A stretch of 47,435 nucleotides of DNA from Thermoleophilaceae bacterium (GCA_025928265.1 JAICJV010000013.1:1-47435); one strand, 5' to 3'. Counted from the first letter of the stretch, positions 35,892 to 44,460 are shown. The notes: generated by a model from the sequence alone, not told the origin. Numbers and translations are program-made.

Positions 35892-36850
35892 ATCGCTTGA
35901 ACACAGTGCCGGTTGACGAGTCCGACGAGAACACGAGCGGCGCCTCCAACGTCCGCGACCTCTTCGACGAGGGAGGCGTTGTCAGCGCCGGGCTGCCGGT
36001 TCCCGAGCCCGAGGGCGGCTCGGACGACGCTGTTCGCGCGTACCTGAAGCGGATCGGCAAGGTCCGCCTCCTGACGAAGGAGGACGAGGTCCGGTTGGCC
36101 AAGCGTGTCGAGATGAACGACATGTCCGCGAAGAACCAGCTGATCGAGGCCAACCTGCGCCTGGTCGTGTCGATCGCGAAGCGCTACACCGGCCGCGGGC
36201 TCACGCTGCTCGATCTGATCCAGGAGGGCAACCTGGGCCTGATCCGCGCCGTCGAGAAGTTCGACTGGCGCCGCGGCTTCAAGTTCTCAACGTATGCGAC
36301 GTGGTGGATCCGTCAGGGGATCACCCGGGCGCTCGCCGACCAGTCGCGCACCATCCGCATTCCCGTGCACATGGTCGAGCGCATGAACCGCGTCGGCCGC
36401 GTCCGCCGCGCGCTCGTCCAGAAGAACGGCCGCGAGCCCACGCCGGAGGAGATCGCGGCCGAGGTCGAGATGTCCGCGGACCAGGTCGAGGAGATCCTCG
36501 AGCTCGGGCGCGAGCCGGTCTCGCTCGAGACGCCCGTCGGCACCGGCGACGGCGCCGATTCCCGCCTCGCGGACTTCATCGAGGACGACCTCCACGATGC
36601 GCCGCTCGAGCAGGTCTCGAACGACCTCCGCTCGGTCGACCTCGAGGACGCGCTCAAGCAGCTGCAGTGGCGCGAGCGCCGCGTTCTCGAGCTGCGCTAC
36701 GGGCTCTCCTCGGGCGAGCCGATGACGCTCGAGGCGATCGGCTCCGAGGTGGGCGTCACGCGCGAGCGCGTGCGCCAGATCGAGTCCCGGACGCTCTCGA
36801 AGCTGAAGAACTCGCGCGAGGCGCAGAAGCTCAAGGACACGACGGACTAG
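35888..36850 (+). CDS. rpoD: Primary sigma factor RpoD/SigA
   Basis: A 320-residue sigma-70 factor. Region 1.2 is [20 protein letters not shown]. Region 2 is [40 protein letters not shown] and [20 protein letters not shown], with the -10-recognising residues. Region 3 has [18 protein letters not shown]. Region 4 is [20 protein letters not shown]. The short N-terminus lacks a long region 1.1. Its place behind dnaG marks it as the housekeeping sigma. The TTG start overlaps the dnaG stop; alternatives are TTG at 35897 or GTG at 35906. A 9-bp terminator follows 18 bases downstream. Confidence 0.96.
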   Translation: MNRLNTVPVDESDENTSGASNVRDLFDEGGVVSAGLPVPEPEGGSDDAVRAYLKRIGKVRLLTKEDEVRLAKRVEMNDMSAKNQLIEANLRLVVSIAKRYTGRGLTLLDLIQEGNLGLIRAVEKFDWRRGFKFSTYATWWIRQGITRALADQSRTIRIPVHMVERMNRVGRVRRALVQKNGREPTPEEIAAEVEMSADQVEEILELGREPVSLETPVGTGDGADSRLADFIEDDLHDAPLEQVSNDLRSVDLEDALKQLQWRERRVLELRYGLSSGEPMTLEAIGSEVGVTRERVRQIESRTLSKLKNSREAQKLKDTTD

Positions 36851-36868
36851 CGCCGGATCCGAACGAGA

Positions 36869-36889
36869 AAGGCCGCCGAGGGCGGCCTT
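36869..36889. terminator. Terminator between rpoD and tRNA-Asn
   Basis: AAGGCCGCC (36869-36877) pairs with GGCGGCCTT (36881-36889) around a GAG loop, followed by CTTCTTCGT on the plus strand. It ends the dnaG-rpoD transcript and may also stop the opposing tRNA transcript. Confidence 0.8.
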
Positions 36890-36900
36890 CTTCGTGCTAG

Positions 36901-36974
36901 CTCCGGGGGTGGGACTCGAACCCACAACCTTCCGGTTAACAGCCGGACGCTGCTACCAATTGAGCTACCCCGGA
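36901..36974 (-). tRNA. tRNA-Asn (anticodon GTT)
   Basis: A 74-base cloverleaf on the minus strand. Acceptor TCCGGGG/CCCCGGA, anticodon stem TCCGG/CCGGA with loop CTGTTAA (anticodon GTT, 36940-36938), T arm GTGGG-TTCGAGT-CCCAC, discriminator G at 36901. The 3' CCA is not encoded. The D arm reads GCTC-AATTGGTAG-CAGC, so it has one base more than the usual form and either a C-C mismatch or a bulged C. The first ten bases overlap the end of the HNH gene on the same strand. Confidence 0.95.
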
Positions 36975-37513
36975 ATGCTCTCCGCCTTGTGATCGGCAGT
37001 GGACTGCTTCGCCTGAAGATGGCGCACCCCTACCTCCACTTCGGCGTGACAGTTCGAGCAGAGTAGCACGCACTTTCGGGCCTCTTTGCGCGCCTCCTCG
37101 AGCGACCTTGTGATGCCCCGACCCGCAAGCGAGAAGCGTTTCTCCGCAGGGTCGAGGTGATGGAAATGCAACGCAGCGAATGAGCGCGAGTAGCCGCATT
37201 CGGCGCATGCGCCGCCCGCCTCCGAGACAAGGATCTCCTTCAGACGCTTCCGACGGCGGGTAACGGCTTCAGAGCGGCACTTGAGGCAGCGCCACCCACC
37301 CTCACCCTTCCGTACGAACATTGTCGTTCCGTGCGCCGGACAGCTCAGCTCGGCCCGCTCGCCGACTGCTGTCCTGCGGCGCTGACGCTCGGTCTGGAGT
37401 CCATGCTCGCGAAGCCATGCCGACGCCGTTCGCGGGTGTATGCCCAACTCCGCCGCAATCTGTCTCATGGTCAGGCCGCGGCAAACGAGCCTTTCGAGCG
37501 CGCCACGATCCAT
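36965..37513 (-). CDS. HTH plus HNH-endonuclease-like protein
   Basis: A 182-residue protein. Residues 1-40 form a helix-turn-helix (TMRQIAAELGIHPRTASAWL). A zinc-ribbon-like part follows (CPAHGTTMFVRKGEGGWRC then LKC). The C-terminal HNH-like nuclease domain has CAECGYSRSFAALHFHHLDP and LLCSNCHAEVEVG. Such proteins may be homing-type endonucleases or DNA-binding regulators; no target is evident. The gene looks less GC-rich than its neighbours, a sign of transfer. Its TAG stop occupies bases 8-10 of the tRNA-Asn, so gene and tRNA overlap by 10 bases on one strand. ATG start supported by TAACGT at 6 bases. Confidence 0.8.
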   Translation of the reverse strand: MDRGALERLVCRGLTMRQIAAELGIHPRTASAWLREHGLQTERQRRRTAVGERAELSCPAHGTTMFVRKGEGGWRCLKCRSEAVTRRRKRLKEILVSEAGGACAECGYSRSFAALHFHHLDPAEKRFSLAGRGITRSLEEARKEARKCVLLCSNCHAEVEVGVRHLQAKQSTADHKAESIPG

Positions 37514-37519
37514 AGGTCA

Positions 37520-37525
37520 ACGTTA
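37520..37525 (-). promoter_or_regulatory. -10-like hexamer TAACGT for the HNH gene
   Basis: On the minus strand TAACGT lies 6 bases before the ATG at 37513. The same transcript would run into tRNA-Asn. Confidence 0.45.
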
Positions 37526-37578
37526 AGGGCGGCCGCAGATGGTTCTCGCCCCACTCCGCAGGGGTACCTAGCTCTCGC

Positions 37579-38103
37579 ATGCCGCCGAACCGCAACGAGA
37601 CGGAGCACGAGCGGCTCGACCGCAATCTGAACGAGCTGCTTGGCGAGCTCCGGGTCGCTCTCCCCGGCGTCCAGGTCCTGTTCGCGTTCCTGCTCGCGGT
37701 CCCCTTCAACCAGCGATTCGGGCAGACCACCGGCTTCGAGAGGGGCGTGTACTTCGTCACGCTCGTCGGCACGGCCATCGCGATGGCTTTCCTGATAGCT
37801 CCGTCCGCCATTCACCGGATCGAGTTCCGCGCCGACGACAAGCGGCACATCGTCTTCACGGCGAACCGGCTTGCCGTTCTCGGGTTCGGCGTCCTCGGCG
37901 TCGCCCTGACGGCCGCCATCCTGCTCGTGACGCACTTCCTCTACTCGGATGTCCTCTCCATCGTGACGAGCGTGCTCGCCGGCGCCACCTTCCTCGGGCT
38001 GTGGTTCGTCCTTCCCCTGCGCCGGCTACGCGGGCTCGAGCGCGAGCGGCCGCGGGAGCGCCGGTCCGAGCTGCTCGATCAGGTCGTCAGCCGCCGCAGC
38101 TGA
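37579..38103 (+). CDS. DUF6328 family membrane protein
   Basis: A 174-residue protein with a charged N-terminus (RNETEHERLDRNLNELLGEL) and four membrane segments (VQVLFAFLLAVPF, VYFVTLVGTAIAMAFLIAP, RLAVLGFGVLGVALTAAIL, LSIVTSVLAGATFLGLWFVL). The pattern R-V-A-L-P-G-V-Q-V-L-F-A-F-L-L followed by NQRF and HRIEFR is typical of DUF6328. The C-terminal tail is basic. Function unknown. It is divergent from the HNH gene across 65 bases; TACCTA lies 8 bases before the ATG. Confidence 0.78.
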   Translation: MPPNRNETEHERLDRNLNELLGELRVALPGVQVLFAFLLAVPFNQRFGQTTGFERGVYFVTLVGTAIAMAFLIAPSAIHRIEFRADDKRHIVFTANRLAVLGFGVLGVALTAAILLVTHFLYSDVLSIVTSVLAGATFLGLWFVLPLRRLRGLERERPRERRSELLDQVVSRRS

Positions 38104-38155
38104 CCGGCGAGGTACGGGCGCGCGCGGCGCTGTCCGCCGTGCCGCTCGATGGCCG

Positions 38156-39373
38156 TCACCGCGGCGCCAGCTCCTCGACCGCCTGAGCCGCACGCTCGCC
38201 GCCGTCGTGCAGCTGCGCCCACGCGCGCATCTGCCGCGCCCGTCGCGCGTACGAAGGCTGCGCCAGCACCCGGCGGACGCCCAGCCGAATGCCTCGCGCG
38301 GTCACCAGCCGGCGCGGCAGCGACACGCCGACGCCCGCCCAGGCCACACGCGCCGCGTTCTCGCCCATGTCGCCCGCGGCCGGGCACGCCACGAGCGGAA
38401 CCCCGCTCGCCAGCGCGCGCACCACCGTCCCGTGGCCCGCGTGCGTGACCACCACGTCGCAGAGCGGCATCGTGCGGGCGTAGGAGAGCCAGTCCACGAG
38501 CTTGGCGTTCCGCGGTACGTCGACCCCGCCGTCGGGTGGCCTCCGATTGGTGGTCGCGAGCACGCGCACGGGCTCGGCCGCCAGCCCCTCCAGCGCCGCC
38601 CGCAGCATCCGCTGCTCGCGGTCCTGCGCCGTCGACGGCGCGATCAGCACGAGCGGCTCGTCGCCCGGCGGCGGCTCCACGTCCTCGTACGGCTGCTCCC
38701 ACAGCAGCGGCCCGGTCACGCGCGCCCACGGCGGCGACGCGCTGCGCGGGTACTCGAGCTGCGGGAACGTGGCCACGATCGCCAGCTCGCGCGAGATCCC
38801 GCCGTGCACGTGCTCGAGCGGCGGCAGCCCGACGCGCGCCCGCGCTCCGTTGAGGTCCTTGCGCCCGTGTTCGAGGCCGCCGCGCAGGGCCGGCTCGAGC
38901 CCGCGCCACATCGCGCGGCCGATCGGCGTGCGCGGGAGCCGCGCGCCCGCGGAGTACGGCGGCCAGCCCGGCTCGAACACCGGCAGCACGTGGGGGACGA
39001 GGGTGGCCCATGGGCGCTCCGACTTCTCGGCGGCGAGCGCCGCAGCGACCGTGAGGATGTCCGCCACCACCGCCTCGGGCGCGAACTCCTCGATCAGCTC
39101 GTGCGTGACCGCCGACGCCCGCACCGCCGCCTGGTACGGCTTGAGCCCCGGCGTTTCGCCGCCGGGGAAGACCGTGTACTCGGGCGCCGCGGCGAACCGC
39201 ATGCCCTCGCGCTCGACATGCTCCCGCCAGCGCGACCACGTCTCGAGGCACACGTCGTGCCCGCGCGCGGCGAGCGCCTTCCCGAGAGCGATCGCCGGGA
39301 ACGCATGGCCCGGGTCGCCAAAGGCCGCCAGCAGAAATCTGCGGGCTGCGGGCTGCGGGCTGCCGGAACTCAG
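38156..39373 (-). CDS. MGT/UGT-type glycosyltransferase (GT1 family)
   Basis: A GT-B fold glycosyltransferase of about 405 residues. The first strand is RRFLLAAFGDPGHAFPAIAL, and EGMRFAAAPEYTVFPGG with AVVADILTVAAALAAEKSER follow. The C-terminal nucleotide-sugar domain has LVLIAPSTAQDREQ and the donor-binding stretch VDWLSYARTMPLCDVVVTHA followed by GHGTVVRALASGVPLVACPA. The usual acceptors are lipids, macrolides or other small molecules; none can be named. The start is uncertain: CTG at 39373 overlaps the stop of the LLM gene (CTGA); a GTG at 39424 would lie inside that gene. Three heptamer repeats sit in the first codons. Translationally coupled to the LLM oxidoreductase. Confidence 0.82.
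   Translation of the reverse strand: MSSGSPQPAARRFLLAAFGDPGHAFPAIALGKALAARGHDVCLETWSRWREHVEREGMRFAAAPEYTVFPGGETPGLKPYQAAVRASAVTHELIEEFAPEAVVADILTVAAALAAEKSERPWATLVPHVLPVFEPGWPPYSAGARLPRTPIGRAMWRGLEPALRGGLEHGRKDLNGARARVGLPPLEHVHGGISRELAIVATFPQLEYPRSASPPWARVTGPLLWEQPYEDVEPPPGDEPLVLIAPSTAQDREQRMLRAALEGLAAEPVRVLATTNRRPPDGGVDVPRNAKLVDWLSYARTMPLCDVVVTHAGHGTVVRALASGVPLVACPAAGDMGENAARVAWAGVGVSLPRRLVTARGIRLGVRRVLAQPSYARRARQMRAWAQLHDGGERAAQAVEELAPR
39340..39360. repeat. Tandem heptamer (TGCGGGC)3
   Basis: Three perfect copies of TGCGGGC run from 39340 to 39360, within the first codons of the glycosyltransferase, followed by TGCCG. Two copies of the same unit lie at 33043-33056, and one at 14028-14034. 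A change of one unit would shift the frame. Confidence 0.7.
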
Positions 39374-40410
39374 AGCAGTTCTGCGACCGTGCGCATCATC
39401 GAGCTCCGCTCCTCCGCGCTCCACGCCATTGGCGTGATCATCAGCGTCCCGACGCCGGCCTCGCGGTACAGCTCCAGCCGCTCCTTGATGCGATCGGCCG
39501 GCCCGGCAAGCGACACCTTGTCGATCAGCTCGCCCGGGAGCGCCGCGGCGGCCTCCTCCTTCTTGCCGTCGAGATACAGGTCCTGCACCTCGCGCGCGGC
39601 GTCCTCGTAGCCGTAGCGCTGCACGAGCTTGTTGTAGAAGTTCTGCTTGCGCGAACCCATGCCGCCCACGTACAGGGCGAGCACCGGGCGCATCGCGTCG
39701 CGCGCCTTCTCGACGTCGTCGGCGACGCAAACGTTCACGGTCGGCGCGATGTCGAACCCGTCGTCGATCCGCTTCCCGTTGCCGGCGCGCGCCGCGCCCT
39801 CCTCGAGCAGCTTGCGCATCTCGCCGACGTGCTCGGGCGAGAAGAACGTGGGGATCCAGCCGTCCGCGATCTCACCCGTGAGCTGCGTGTTCTTCGGCCC
39901 GATCGCGGCGATGTAGATCGGGATTCGCTCCTGGACCGGCGCGATCATCAGCTTCAGCGCCTTGCCCGGGCCATCCGGCAGCGGCAGCTCGTACTGGTTG
40001 CCGTGGAACTCGACGCGCTCGCGCGCGAGCGCCTTCCGCAGGATCGCCACGTACTCCCGTGTGCGCTCGAGCGGCTTCGCGAACCGCTGGCCGTGCCAGC
40101 CCTCCGCGACCTGCGGGCCGGAGGTGCCGATGCCGAGGATCATCCGGCCGTCGGAGATGTTGTCGAGCGTGGCCGCCGTCATCGCCGTCATGGCGGGGGA
40201 GCGGCCCGGGATCTGGAAGATCGCCGACCCGATCTTGATCCGCTCGGTCTGCGAGGCGAGCCATGCGAGCACGGTCGCCGTGTCCGATCCGTACGCCTCG
40301 GCAGCCCACACGGAGTCGTAGCCGAGCGACTCCGCCTCGCGCACGAGCGCGAGTTGCTGCTCGGACGTGAGCCCGAGTCCCCAGTAGCCGACGTGGAGGC
40401 CTAACCGCAT
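39370..40410 (-). CDS. LLM-class (F420/flavin-dependent) oxidoreductase
   Basis: A 346-residue luciferase-like monooxygenase-fold protein. The N-terminus LGLHVGYWGLGLTSEQQLAL starts the barrel; YDSVWAAEAYGSDTATVLAW, KIGSAIFQIPGRSPAMTAMT and DGRMILGIGTSGPQVAEGWH are signature stretches, and PIYIAAIGPKNTQLTGEIAD closes the cofactor site. The pattern resembles actinobacterial F420-dependent members (TIGR03559-like), but flavin use cannot be excluded. Substrate unknown. The glycosyltransferase begins at its stop codon, so the two probably act in one pathway. Confidence 0.86.
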   Translation of the reverse strand: MRLGLHVGYWGLGLTSEQQLALVREAESLGYDSVWAAEAYGSDTATVLAWLASQTERIKIGSAIFQIPGRSPAMTAMTAATLDNISDGRMILGIGTSGPQVAEGWHGQRFAKPLERTREYVAILRKALARERVEFHGNQYELPLPDGPGKALKLMIAPVQERIPIYIAAIGPKNTQLTGEIADGWIPTFFSPEHVGEMRKLLEEGAARAGNGKRIDDGFDIAPTVNVCVADDVEKARDAMRPVLALYVGGMGSRKQNFYNKLVQRYGYEDAAREVQDLYLDGKKEEAAAALPGELIDKVSLAGPADRIKERLELYREAGVGTLMITPMAWSAEERSSMMRTVAELL

Positions 40411-40505
40411 GAATGATCCGTTTCAGTAGAAGGGGTCGTCTTGGTGATGACGACGGCGTCCGTTAATTTTCTGTTGGGCCGGGCATCCTAAGGGTCCGCA
40501 TCCAG

Positions 40506-41090
40506 ATGAGAACGAAGCGCAGAGTTGCACAGGAACTGAGGCAGGCGATCGACTGCCTGCCCGAGCGGACCCGTCGAGCGATGCTCGAGGGGATCCACGC
40601 GAACGAGATCATCGTCGGCGCGTACACGGACCGGCGCGGGGGCGTCTGCCCGATGCTCGCGGCGCACCGTCACGGCGGACGCACGAGCCTCGCGAGCTTC
40701 GCCAAGGCGTGGGACCGCTACACCGGCGCGCGCAAGAAGTCGCGGCCGGCGACCGAGCGGGAGCTCAACACGCTGCGGGCGATGCTGGAGGCGTCGCTGA
40801 TGTACGGGGAGTCGGAGCTTGCTACCGCCGTCGCCGCGCATCGGGAAAGCGGAAAGCGGAAAGCGGAGAAGCGGGATACCGGCGAGCGGTCGCGGCTCAG
40901 GGAGCTTCGCGATCGCCCTGGTTGGGCGTGGCTGCGCGTCTTCCGCCGCTACGACGACTTCCAGGCTGCACTTGCGCAGGCGGAGTCGGTGGAGAAGGCG
41001 CGGCTAGCTCTCCCCGGGCCGGATGAAGCGGATCTCGGGGACGATGCAGGCCGGCGACGTCCGCAGGAGGAAACGCACAGCCTCAGCTAG
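40506..41090 (+). CDS. Protein of unknown function
   Basis: A 194-residue soluble protein I do not recognise. The N-terminal 110 residues look conserved in character: helical TKRRVAQELRQAIDCLPERT, then IIVGAYTDRRGGVCPMLAAH and GGRTSLASFAKAWDRYTGAR. A lysine-rich insert (SGKRKAEKRDTGE) is encoded by heptamer repeats, and RLRELRDRPGWAWLRVFRRY follows. No membrane helix or signal peptide. The 3' end overlaps the convergent SDR gene by 87 bases, and that tail has no family character. A weak AAGGGT lies 10 bases before the ATG. The 95-base gap upstream is unusually AT-rich in part. Confidence 0.65.
   Translation: MRTKRRVAQELRQAIDCLPERTRRAMLEGIHANEIIVGAYTDRRGGVCPMLAAHRHGGRTSLASFAKAWDRYTGARKKSRPATERELNTLRAMLEASLMYGESELATAVAAHRESGKRKAEKRDTGERSRLRELRDRPGWAWLRVFRRYDDFQAALAQAESVEKARLALPGPDEADLGDDAGRRRPQEETHSLS
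40849..40869 (+). repeat. Tandem heptamer GCGGAAA (3 copies, last imperfect)
   Basis: GCGGAAA, GCGGAAA, GCGGAGA in a row inside the unknown gene, encoding its lysine-rich insert. The unit length is not a multiple of three. Confidence 0.6.
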
Positions 41091-41723
41091 GTCGTCGGGC
41101 CGGATCATGTCCTCGGGCGGGATCTGACCCTTCGTCCAGTCGGTCATCGGCGTGTCGACGAATCCGGGCGCGAATGCCGTCACCTGGATCCCGTCGCCCG
41201 AGAGCTCGCCGTGGGCCGCGCCCGACAGCGCGATCACGCCCGCCTTGGTCGCGGAGTACGCCGCGAGCCACGGCTGGTGGCGCACCCCGGCGATCGACGC
41301 GGTGTTCACCACCAGCGCCTTGCGGTGCTCGGCGCCCGCCTCCTTCAGCATCGGGATGCACTCGCGCAGCGTGAGGTAGACCGCGCGCAGGTTCACGTCG
41401 AGCTGCATGTCGAGCTTCTTCGTCTCGGCCTCGGCGATCGGCGACCCGATCCCCACACCCGCGTTGTTGATGAGCACGTCGAGCCGGCCGTAGCGGTCGC
41501 GATGTGCGGCCACCACGCGCTTGATGTCGTCCTCGTCGGTCATGTTCGCGGCCACCGCCTGGGCGTCGAGCCCGGCGTCGGTCAGCCCCTTCACCGCCTG
41601 CTCGAGCTTGTCCGGCCGCCGGGCCGATATCGTCAGCCCGTAGCCCTCCTCGCCGAGCGCGCGGGCGATCGCGAGGCCGATCCCGCTCGAGCCTCCCGTG
41701 ATGAGCGCCGCGCGTCCCGCCAT
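41004..41723 (-). CDS. Short-chain dehydrogenase/reductase
   Basis: A 239-residue classical SDR. The cofactor motif is ALITGGSSGIGLAIARALGE, LDVLINNAGVGIGSP is the NNAG strand, and the catalytic residues are in VVNTASIAGVRHQPWLAAYSATKAG (Ser, Tyr, Lys all present; longer stretch read across about 41290-41215). FAPGFVDTPMTDW follows. The cofactor preference and substrate are unclear. ATG at 41723, with TAGGGT 10 bases before it. It converges on the unknown gene with an 87-base overlap, and is divergent from the thioredoxin-like lipoprotein. Confidence 0.9.
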   Translation of the reverse strand: MAGRAALITGGSSGIGLAIARALGEEGYGLTISARRPDKLEQAVKGLTDAGLDAQAVAANMTDEDDIKRVVAAHRDRYGRLDVLINNAGVGIGSPIAEAETKKLDMQLDVNLRAVYLTLRECIPMLKEAGAEHRKALVVNTASIAGVRHQPWLAAYSATKAGVIALSGAAHGELSGDGIQVTAFAPGFVDTPMTDWTKGQIPPEDMIRPDDLAEAVRFLLRTSPACIVPEIRFIRPGES

Positions 41724-41733
41724 TCCGCGGGGC

Positions 41734-41739
41734 ACCCTA
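41734..41739 (-). promoter_or_regulatory. -10-like hexamer TAGGGT for the SDR gene
   Basis: On the minus strand TAGGGT lies 10 bases before the ATG at 41723. Confidence 0.4.
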
Positions 41740-41777
41740 CACAGAGCGCGTCTTACGGGGCGTTGAAGCCGCTTCCC

Positions 41778-41783
41778 TAGGCT
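41778..41783 (+). promoter_or_regulatory. -10-like hexamer TAGGCT for the lipoprotein gene
   Basis: TAGGCT lies 9 bases before the ATG at 41793. Confidence 0.45.
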
Positions 41784-41792
41784 TCGCCCCCT

Positions 41793-42806
41793 ATGACTTC
41801 GCGCACGATCCCCGCGGCGGCGCTCTTCGCGGCGCTCGCCCTCGCCCTCACCGCCTGCGGCGGTTCCAGCAGTGACGACAGCAACAGCTCGACGGCAGCG
41901 TCGGCACCGGCCGCCAGCGACTTCCCGTCGGTCAGGGGGAAGTCGATGCTCGAGCTGAAGAGCGGCCTCGGCGCCGGCCCCGTTCTGGCGCCCACCGTCC
42001 AGCAGCTCGACCGCGGCAGGAATCGCTACGGCTTCGCGCTCTTCACGACGGCGCGCAAGCAGATCTCCGGCGTCCCCGTGGCGCTGTACGTGGCCCCGTC
42101 GGGCAGCCGCAAGGTGAGCGGCCCGTTCCCCGCGCGCGGTGAGTCGCTGACGGTGGCACCGCCCTACCAGAGCGAGACCGTGGCGAAGGACCCGGATTCC
42201 GCCAAGTCGCTCTACGTGACCCACATCCCGTTCAAGAAGCCGGGCACCTACGCCGTGATGGCGGTTGCCAAGCTCGACGGGCGTCTGGTGGCCACGGACC
42301 CGATCGCCGCACGCGTGCTCGCGCACGACCCGGTCCCGAACGTGGGCGACAAGGCGCCGGTGATCGACACGCCGACCGTGAAGTCAGTCAACGGCGACGT
42401 GCAGTCGATCGACACGCGCACCCCGCCGGACGACATGCACGACGTGAACTTCGCCGACGTCGTCGGCAAGAAGCCGGCGATCCTCGTGTTCGCCACGCCC
42501 GCGCTCTGCCAGAGCCGCGTGTGCGGTCCCGTCGTGGACATCGCCGAGGAGCTCAAGAACGAGACCAAGGGCGCCGCCGACTTCATCCACATGGAGATCT
42601 ATCGCGACAACACGATCAAGCCCGGCTGCCTCGAGGGCACGCGCCCGCAGACCGAGTGCCTGCGTCCACAGGTGCTCGCATACCACCTCGAGACCGAGCC
42701 GTGGGCGTTCGCGATCGACAAGCACGGTCGTATCGCGGCCAGGCTCGAGGGCGCCTACTCCAAGGCGGAGCTCGAGGACGCGATCAAGGCCGCCACGGGA
42801 AGCTAG
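41793..42806 (+). CDS. Thioredoxin-like lipoprotein
   Basis: A 337-residue exported protein. The signal peptide ends in the lipobox LTAC followed by GGSSSDDSNSS, so it should be membrane-anchored on the outside. The first half is a beta-rich domain (NRYGFALFTTARKQISGVPV; THIPFKKPGTYAVMAVAKLD). The second half resembles a thioredoxin fold: KKPAILVFATPALCQSRVCG with two cysteines in a CX4C arrangement, EIYRDNTIKPGCLEGTRPQT, and LETEPWAFAIDKHGRIAARL as the cis-Pro/strand region. CX4C is unlike the usual CXXC, so redox activity is likely but not certain. msrA starts 9 bases downstream, suggesting a shared role in thiol or methionine redox. Confidence 0.75.
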   Translation: MTSRTIPAAALFAALALALTACGGSSSDDSNSSTAASAPAASDFPSVRGKSMLELKSGLGAGPVLAPTVQQLDRGRNRYGFALFTTARKQISGVPVALYVAPSGSRKVSGPFPARGESLTVAPPYQSETVAKDPDSAKSLYVTHIPFKKPGTYAVMAVAKLDGRLVATDPIAARVLAHDPVPNVGDKAPVIDTPTVKSVNGDVQSIDTRTPPDDMHDVNFADVVGKKPAILVFATPALCQSRVCGPVVDIAEELKNETKGAADFIHMEIYRDNTIKPGCLEGTRPQTECLRPQVLAYHLETEPWAFAIDKHGRIAARLEGAYSKAELEDAIKAATGS

Positions 42807-42809
42807 GCT
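42804..42809 (+). promoter_or_regulatory. -10-like hexamer TAGGCT overlapping a stop codon
   Basis: TAGGCT lies 6 bases before the msrA ATG at 42816. Its first three bases are the stop of the lipoprotein gene. Confidence 0.5.
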
Positions 42810-42815
42810 GGAAGC

Positions 42816-43434
<619 letters not shown>

Positions 43435-43463
<29 letters not shown>

Positions 43464-44436
43464 CCGCCTCGGCCCGCACCGCCGGAACCAGCAGCCCGAC
43501 CGCGGCGGCGCCGACCGCCGCCTGCAGGCCCAGCGACACCGCGCGGTAGATCACGATCGCGGCAGCCGACGCGCCGAGGTTCACGCCCGAGGTGTGCAGC
43601 ACGCCGGCCATGAGCGGCTCGACGCCGCCGACCCCTCCGGGCAGCGGCAGCCAGGTGCCCAGCTGGCCGAGCATGTAGGCGAGCGCGACGATCCAGACGG
43701 ACTGCGGCGCGTCGATCGCCTGGAACGCGAGCCACAGCACAGCGCAGTCGCAGGCCCAGTACACCGCGGCGCCGCCCATCGCCGCCGGGCGACGAGCGCG
43801 GTCGGGAATGGCGCGCAGGCCGTCGGGGAGGATCGTGGCGAGCTCGCGCATGAAACGCCGGCTGCGCGTGGTGGGTTCGATCCGCCGGCCGCGGCGGCCC
43901 GCGAGCAGGAGCAGGCCGGCGATCACGAACGCCGCCGCGACGATCGCGAACGGCGCCAGCGCGACCGCGGCGGACGCATCGCCGCTCCCGGCGTCGGAGA
44001 CCGCCCAGGCGCCCAGCACCAGCGCGGCCCCCAGGTACGGCACGTTCAGGAGCACCGCGTGCACCACGCTGCGCACGCCGATCTCGCGGATCGGCATGCC
44101 GCCGCGGCCGAGCGCCCAGAAGCGCAGCAGCGGCGCGGCGAGCCCCGTGGGGACGACCGCGAACGCGGCCAGCTCGCCCAGCGCGATCTCCGACGTGCGC
44201 TCGCGCGGAACCGGATGCGGCGGGTACGAGAAGCAGGCGGTGAAGCACGCTGCGAACCCGGCACACGCGACCAGCTCCACGACGATGCACACCGCGATCC
44301 AGCCCGCCGACGCGGACGCCAGGCGGTCGCTCGCTCCGGGCACGAGCTGGATGGCCAGATAGCCGAGGCCGGCGAACAGCACGAGCATCAGCGCCCCGCG
44401 CCTGAACATCGTGCCGAGGCGGATGCCGTTCTCCAT
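43435..44436 (-). CDS. Lysylphosphatidylglycerol synthase/flippase-like membrane protein (UPF0104)
   Basis: A 333-residue polytopic protein of the LPG-synthase transmembrane-region family (AglD/MprF N-terminal type). About eight membrane segments are visible, for example [37 protein letters not shown] and [18 protein letters not shown]. The family signature near the C-terminus is [20 protein letters not shown]. No soluble synthetase domain is attached, so it is more likely a lipid flippase-like protein than an aminoacyl transferase. The ATG at 44436 is preferred to GTG at 44439 because TACCGT lies 6 bases before it. Divergent from the atypical SDR gene. Confidence 0.83.
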
Positions 44437-44442
44437 CACTCC

Positions 44443-44448
44443 ACGGTA
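44443..44448 (-). promoter_or_regulatory. -10-like hexamer TACCGT for the flippase-like gene
   Basis: On the minus strand TACCGT lies 6 bases before the ATG at 44436. It is only 6 bp from the divergent hexamer at 44455. Confidence 0.45.
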
Positions 44449-44454
44449 CGGCAG

Positions 44455-44460
44455 TAGGGT
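44455..44460 (+). promoter_or_regulatory. -10-like hexamer TAGGGT for the atypical SDR gene
   Basis: TAGGGT lies 8 bases before the GTG at 44469. Confidence 0.45.

Noticed and set aside
36901-37513. An integrated genomic island at tRNA-Asn
   Set aside because: There is no integrase, no repeat of the tRNA 3' end and no cargo beyond the single HNH gene. XerD at 26066 is the housekeeping recombinase.
40435-40454. Inverted repeat GTCGTC-N8-GACGAC in the AT-richer gap before the unknown gene
   Set aside because: Six-base arms of simple sequence are expected by chance at this GC content, and no promoter lies at a telling distance.
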